A stretch of DNA of 64,000 nucleotides from positions 558,001 to 622,000 of the forward strand of contig JBEKRQ010000002.1 of the NCBI GenBank assembly GCA_049517655.1, read 5' to 3'. The notes below the pieces were generated by a model. The model saw nothing but the letters and a program-made list of their open reading frames with translations, was not told where the DNA came from and did not search any database. This stretch comes from UBA11358 sp049517655. GTDB taxonomy: Bacteria > Verrucomicrobiota > Verrucomicrobiia > Limisphaerales > UBA11358. Positions within the stretch are counted from its first letter, which is position 1. Each line of letters begins with the position of its first letter. Below, in pieces: positions 60,773-64,000 of the stretch. Made by a program: the position numbers and the translations under genes.

Positions 60773-63560
60773 CATCCTTGATGCCGTGCAGGATGTGCTC
60801 AAAAAAATCGAGGACGATGCCGAAGCGCGTTTGGCGTTGAAACCGGCGGGCAACGCGGCGGAACGACTCGCGCGTTGCAAGGCCTTTCTCAAGGTTGAAA
60901 CGCACCGGCTCAAGCTGTTGCATCGCGGTGGCGCGGGCGGGCGAACAATCTGCCAGGCGCGCGCGGCAATGCTCGACGCATTGTTGCGGCATCTCTGGAA
61001 ATCGGCGCGGGGCAGTTTGTCCCCGCAGACGCAGAAGGAATTTCCACCGCTCGCGCTCATCGCCATCGGCGGTTATGGCCGCGGGGAATTGAATCCGCAC
61101 AGCGACATTGACTTCATGTTTTTGCACGACGGCCAGGTCGCAGTGGGCAGGCCGCTGCCGTATTTGTCCAAACTGATTGACGGCGTGCTGTATCCACTTT
61201 GGGACATTGGATTGAAAGTCGGCCATGCAGTCCGGAGCATCAACGATTGCGTCAAGGTCGCCAATGTGGACATGCAATCCAAAACCTCGCTAATCGAGTC
61301 GCGGTTTATCGTCGGCGACGAGGCGCTGTTCAACAAGTTTCAAAAAACGCTTGTAAACAAATGCGTCGATGGTTTTGAAGAAAGATACATCGCGGCGCGT
61401 CTCGAAGACCAGACGGCGCGGCGCAATAAATTCGGCAACTCCGCCTGCATGCAGGCGCCGAACATCAAAAACGGCTGCGGCGGTTTGCGCGACTTCCAAA
61501 ATCTGCTATGGATGGCGTTTTTCAAATATCACGCGCCTTCGTTGGGCGAACTGCAGGAACGCGAATTCGTCAACCAGTCTGAACGCAGGCAACTCGAAGC
61601 CGCCTACGATTTCCTGCTGCGCGTGCGGACGGAGTTGCATTATCAAACCAACCGCGCGGTGGATGTGCTCGGCAAGAACTTGCAGCCCGCCGTCGCGCTG
61701 GGCCTTGGTTATAGCGAGCGTTCGCCGGGCAAACGCATCGAAAAATTCATGCGCGACCTTTACACGCACATGCGCAACGTTTTCCTCATCACGCGCACGC
61801 TGGAACGGCGGATGGCGCTGCTGACGCCGCAGAATAAACTTTTGTTGCGCGCATGGCTGCCCAAACGCCGGACACCGGAGCCAGTGGACGGTTTTTTGTT
61901 TGTGGCCGGCGAAATTTGCGCCGCATCCAGCCGCATTTTCCAGGATGACCCTCTCCGCCTCATGCGCGTCTTCCTTTATGCGCAGCAACGGCGGTTGCAG
62001 TTGCATCCAGACCTTGTGCAACTCATTCGCAATCAGATCCCGCTCGTGGATCGCGACTTTTTGAACGACGGGCACGTGTGTGAAACATTTCTCGCAATTC
62101 TTGCCCAGCGCGGCAGCGTCGCCCCGATTCTTCGGGCGATGCATGAGGTGAATTTGCTCGGCAAATACATTCCCGAATTCGGCAAACTCACCTGCCTCGT
62201 GCAACATGAATTTTATCATCAATATGCCGCCGACGAACATACACTGGTCTGTCTTGAACAACTCGACCGCGTCTGGGAGGCCCAGGACGAACCTTATAAA
62301 CATTACGCGCCGCTGTTTAAAAATCTGGAACACCCCGGTCTGCTTTATCTCGCGCTCCTGCTGCACGACGTGGGGAAGGCGGAACATCACAAACGCGGCC
62401 GGCACCCCGAAATCAGCGCGGCAATGGCCATGCGCGTGGCAAAGCGACTGCATCTCAATGCCTCGGCCACGCGCACACTGCGCGTCGTCATTGAAAATCA
62501 TTTGCTCATGGCCGGCGTGTCGCAACGGCGGGATCTGGACGATGCCGCGGTCATCCGCAATTTCGCCCGGAAAATTGAAACACCCGAAGTGCTTGATCTG
62601 CTCACACTGCTGACGTTCGCCGATTCGCAAGGCACGAGTGACAAACTCTGGAACGGCTTCAAAGACACGTTGTTGTGGCAACTGCATTCGCACACGATGA
62701 ACTTGCTCACAGGCGGCGCGGAATTCATCCGCGCCGGGGAAGGACGGCGCGAATTATTGTTGAAAGAAGTCCGGGAGCTTGCGGCGAAATCGTTGAGCGG
62801 CGGGGAAGTGGAGGCGCACTTCGCAAAGCTGCCGCTGCGATATTTTCAGATTCGCACCGCGAAGGAAGTTGTCGATGACCTCGAACTCGCGCATCGCTTC
62901 ATGCACCGATTGATTCTCGAAGATAATCGCGCCCTGTCGCCGGTGACTGCATGGCGGGATGAACCCGACCGCGGCTATAGCGCCATCAAGGTCTGCACCT
63001 GGGACCGCGCCGGACTGTTCAGCAAAATTGCCGGCTCACTTAGCGCCGCCGGGTTGAACATCCTGGGCGCGCAGATTTTCACGCGCAACGACGGCATTGT
63101 GCTCGACACTTTTTTTGTGAATGACGGGCGCACCGGCAATCTCGCCAACCGCCCGCAGCGTGATAAGTTTGCCGACTTGCTGGAAAAAGTTCTGGCTGGC
63201 GAAAAAATCGACCTGTCAGCGCTCATCGCGCGCCAAATCATCCGACAGCCGCTTCATCAAGCCTATGCCGGCGAGCGCATGGCGACGGAAATCCGCTTCG
63301 ACAACGAGGAATCCGAAACGCGCACGCTCATCGAAATTGAAACTGAAGATCACATCGGGCTGCTGTATGTCATTTCTCAAACACTTTCCGAACTGGCACT
63401 GGACATCGTCAGCGCGCGCATCGTGACCGAATGTGGCGCGGCCATTGACAGTTTTTACGTTCGCGAACTCGATGGCGGCAAAATCATTTCGCCCGAGCGG
63501 CAAAAATTCATTGAAAACAAACTGCGCCAGGCCATCGGCCGGCTCGTTGCCACACAATGA
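60765..63560 (+). CDS. glnD: [Protein-PII] uridylyltransferase/uridylyl-removing enzyme
   Basis: Senses glutamine and modifies the PII signal protein. 931 residues from TTG 60765 or about 924 from GTG 60786. The nucleotidyltransferase site IGGYGRGELNPHSDIDFMF (about 101-119), an HD domain with LLLHDVGKAEHHKRGRHPEI (about 535-554) and two C-terminal ACT domains (about 745-815 with KVCTWDRAGLFSKIAGSLS; about 850-920 with EIETEDHIGLLYVISQTLS) are in order. No PII gene is in the window. Confidence 0.92.
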   Translation: MRDILDAVQDVLKKIEDDAEARLALKPAGNAAERLARCKAFLKVETHRLKLLHRGGAGGRTICQARAAMLDALLRHLWKSARGSLSPQTQKEFPPLALIAIGGYGRGELNPHSDIDFMFLHDGQVAVGRPLPYLSKLIDGVLYPLWDIGLKVGHAVRSINDCVKVANVDMQSKTSLIESRFIVGDEALFNKFQKTLVNKCVDGFEERYIAARLEDQTARRNKFGNSACMQAPNIKNGCGGLRDFQNLLWMAFFKYHAPSLGELQEREFVNQSERRQLEAAYDFLLRVRTELHYQTNRAVDVLGKNLQPAVALGLGYSERSPGKRIEKFMRDLYTHMRNVFLITRTLERRMALLTPQNKLLLRAWLPKRRTPEPVDGFLFVAGEICAASSRIFQDDPLRLMRVFLYAQQRRLQLHPDLVQLIRNQIPLVDRDFLNDGHVCETFLAILAQRGSVAPILRAMHEVNLLGKYIPEFGKLTCLVQHEFYHQYAADEHTLVCLEQLDRVWEAQDEPYKHYAPLFKNLEHPGLLYLALLLHDVGKAEHHKRGRHPEISAAMAMRVAKRLHLNASATRTLRVVIENHLLMAGVSQRRDLDDAAVIRNFARKIETPEVLDLLTLLTFADSQGTSDKLWNGFKDTLLWQLHSHTMNLLTGGAEFIRAGEGRRELLLKEVRELAAKSLSGGEVEAHFAKLPLRYFQIRTAKEVVDDLELAHRFMHRLILEDNRALSPVTAWRDEPDRGYSAIKVCTWDRAGLFSKIAGSLSAAGLNILGAQIFTRNDGIVLDTFFVNDGRTGNLANRPQRDKFADLLEKVLAGEKIDLSALIARQIIRQPLHQAYAGERMATEIRFDNEESETRTLIEIETEDHIGLLYVISQTLSELALDIVSARIVTECGAAIDSFYVRELDGGKIISPERQKFIENKLRQAIGRLVATQ

Positions 63561-63620
63561 TATTTGTACGCAAATCCATTGTCATCGTCGCGCCGGTTTG
63601 GTAGAAGCAAGCCGGGTTGA

Positions 63621-63742
63621 ATGAATTCGTTGGAGCTCTTGGCGGGCCTGCCGCTTCGGTCTGCGCCCTGTGGGCTACAACCCGACAGGTCGAAATTAAA
63701 TGAGTTTGCTAAAGTCGTCGGCGGGTTTACCGCGCCGAAGCG
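63621..63742. repeat. Structured repeat upstream of tRNA-Gly
   Basis: Two 26-bp direct copies (63621-63646 and 63700-63725; 17 matches, with most differences transitions) both read as short Leu/Ala peptides, MNSLELLAGLP and MSLLKSSAGLP. An inverted pair CGCTTCGG (63652-63659) / CCGAAGCG (63735-63742) spans them. The block ends just before the tRNA. Probably a dispersed repeat rather than coding. Confidence 0.55.
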
Positions 63743-63750
63743 TAGCGAAG

Positions 63751-63824
63751 GCGGGTGTGGTTCAGTGGTAGAATGCGGGCTTCCCAAGCCTGAGATGAGG
63801 GTTCGATTCCCTTCACCCGCTCCA
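63751..63824 (+). tRNA. tRNA-Gly (anticodon CCC)
   Basis: 74 nt including an encoded CCA. The acceptor stem GCGGGTG / CACCCGC, D-arm TTCAGTGGTAGAA, anticodon stem CGGGC / GCCTG with loop TTCCCAA giving anticodon CCC, and T-arm GAGGGTTCGATTCCCTT are all formed. Confidence 0.95.
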
Positions 63825-63861
63825 ATCCTTCTCTCACATTCCTAAACAGTTACAGGAATCA

Positions 63862-63916
63862 GGTCGGGAGTAGTGGCTCTCTCCTGTGGATGGCCGCGCA
63901 GCAACGCGGCCCGACC
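63862..63916. repeat. Double-hairpin element after tRNA-Gly
   Basis: 55 bp with terminal GGTCGGG (63862-63868) / CCCGACC (63910-63916). The second hairpin is perfect (GGCCGCG 63892-63898 / CGCGGCC 63905-63911, loop CAGCAA); the first (GGAGTAG...CTCTCC region) is imperfect. Same plan as the elements at 56827 and 58412. Confidence 0.7.
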
Positions 63917-63946
63917 GTCGGGAAATGTGCCGATTATTATCGAGGA

Positions 63947-64000
63947 ATGGCATCAATCATCAAATTCGCTAATGTTTACAAGGGGAAAGTGCATTTTGCC
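63947..64000 (+). CDS. Start of an unidentified gene cut by the window edge
   Basis: 18 codons (MASIIKFANVYKGKVHFA) run open to the last base. A tyrosine recombinase/integrase next to tRNA-Gly would be a plausible guess because tRNA genes are frequent attachment sites, but the visible part is far too short to decide. The AGG before ATG is only 1 nt away and is a poor ribosome binding site. Confidence 0.3.
   Translation, partial: MASIIKFANVYKGKVHFA

Noticed and set aside
1..64000. CRISPR arrays, insertion sequences, toxin-antitoxin or defence systems
   Set aside because: No regularly spaced repeat array, no transposase frame and no recognisable defence genes were seen; the repeats present are single or paired palindromes.

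Overview
The window looks like chromosomal DNA of a Gram-negative, moderately high-G+C bacterium, most likely a member of the Verrucomicrobiota (Pedosphaera/Limisphaerales-like). This is an inference from gene content, not a database result. It rests on Kdo and Lpt genes for lipopolysaccharide, HPr kinase plus HPr without other PTS genes, a prepilin-like protein of the H-X9-DG type, a small PUR-family protein, futalosine-pathway menaquinone genes, two families of small membrane proteins I cannot name, and many short dispersed palindromic repeats between genes.

Layout. 1-3.9 kb: the 3' part of glgC, then two secreted esterases. 3.9-8.4 kb: an envelope and regulation operon, kdsA-kdsC-lptC-lptA-lptB-hprK-ptsH, with stop/start overlaps. 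8.5-17.8 kb: gatC, gatA and gatB, interrupted by a TetR-regulated RND efflux operon and a probably frameshifted exported protein. 17.9-22.7 kb: a one-carbon block holding an MTHFR-like protein with a Cys-rich tail, a pterin-binding methyltransferase and formate-THF ligase, plus a small lipoprotein. 22.9-24.3 kb: mpl (peptidoglycan recycling).

24.3-46.9 kb is a large surface-glycan locus. It has two MsbA-like exporters, GT9, GT10 and GT2 glycosyltransferases, FkbM-type and class I methyltransferases, a DUF4254-like protein and a 1357-residue fusion of FkbM methyltransferase, GT4 and WbsX-like domains. It also contains decayed pieces: a glycosyltransferase with in-frame stops, a truncated GT2, and a 5' fragment of a GT9 gene duplicated from a copy 5 kb away. 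It appears to have been rearranged more than the flanking DNA.

47.1-63.6 kb is housekeeping: nadD, rsfS, a PUR-like protein, a GST-like protein, two coiled-coil/membrane proteins, ogt, a lipoprotein amidase, ubiX and ubiA family genes, RNase R, mqnE, mqnA, a sugar-phosphate nucleotidyltransferase, a prepilin-like protein, an ECF sigma factor and glnD. The ubiX, ubiA, mqnE and mqnA genes together point to menaquinone synthesis by the futalosine route. The right end holds tRNA-Gly(CCC) and the first 18 codons of an unidentified gene.

The most unusual signal is in the gaps. At least nine genes have a short-period repeat directly before the start codon, from several unrelated sequence families, often as the right arm of an inverted repeat whose left arm touches the upstream stop codon. 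Separately, three 55-58 bp elements share one plan, terminal inverted repeats enclosing two hairpins, and one of them sits in frame inside mqnE. No CRISPR array, insertion sequence, rRNA or defence system was seen.
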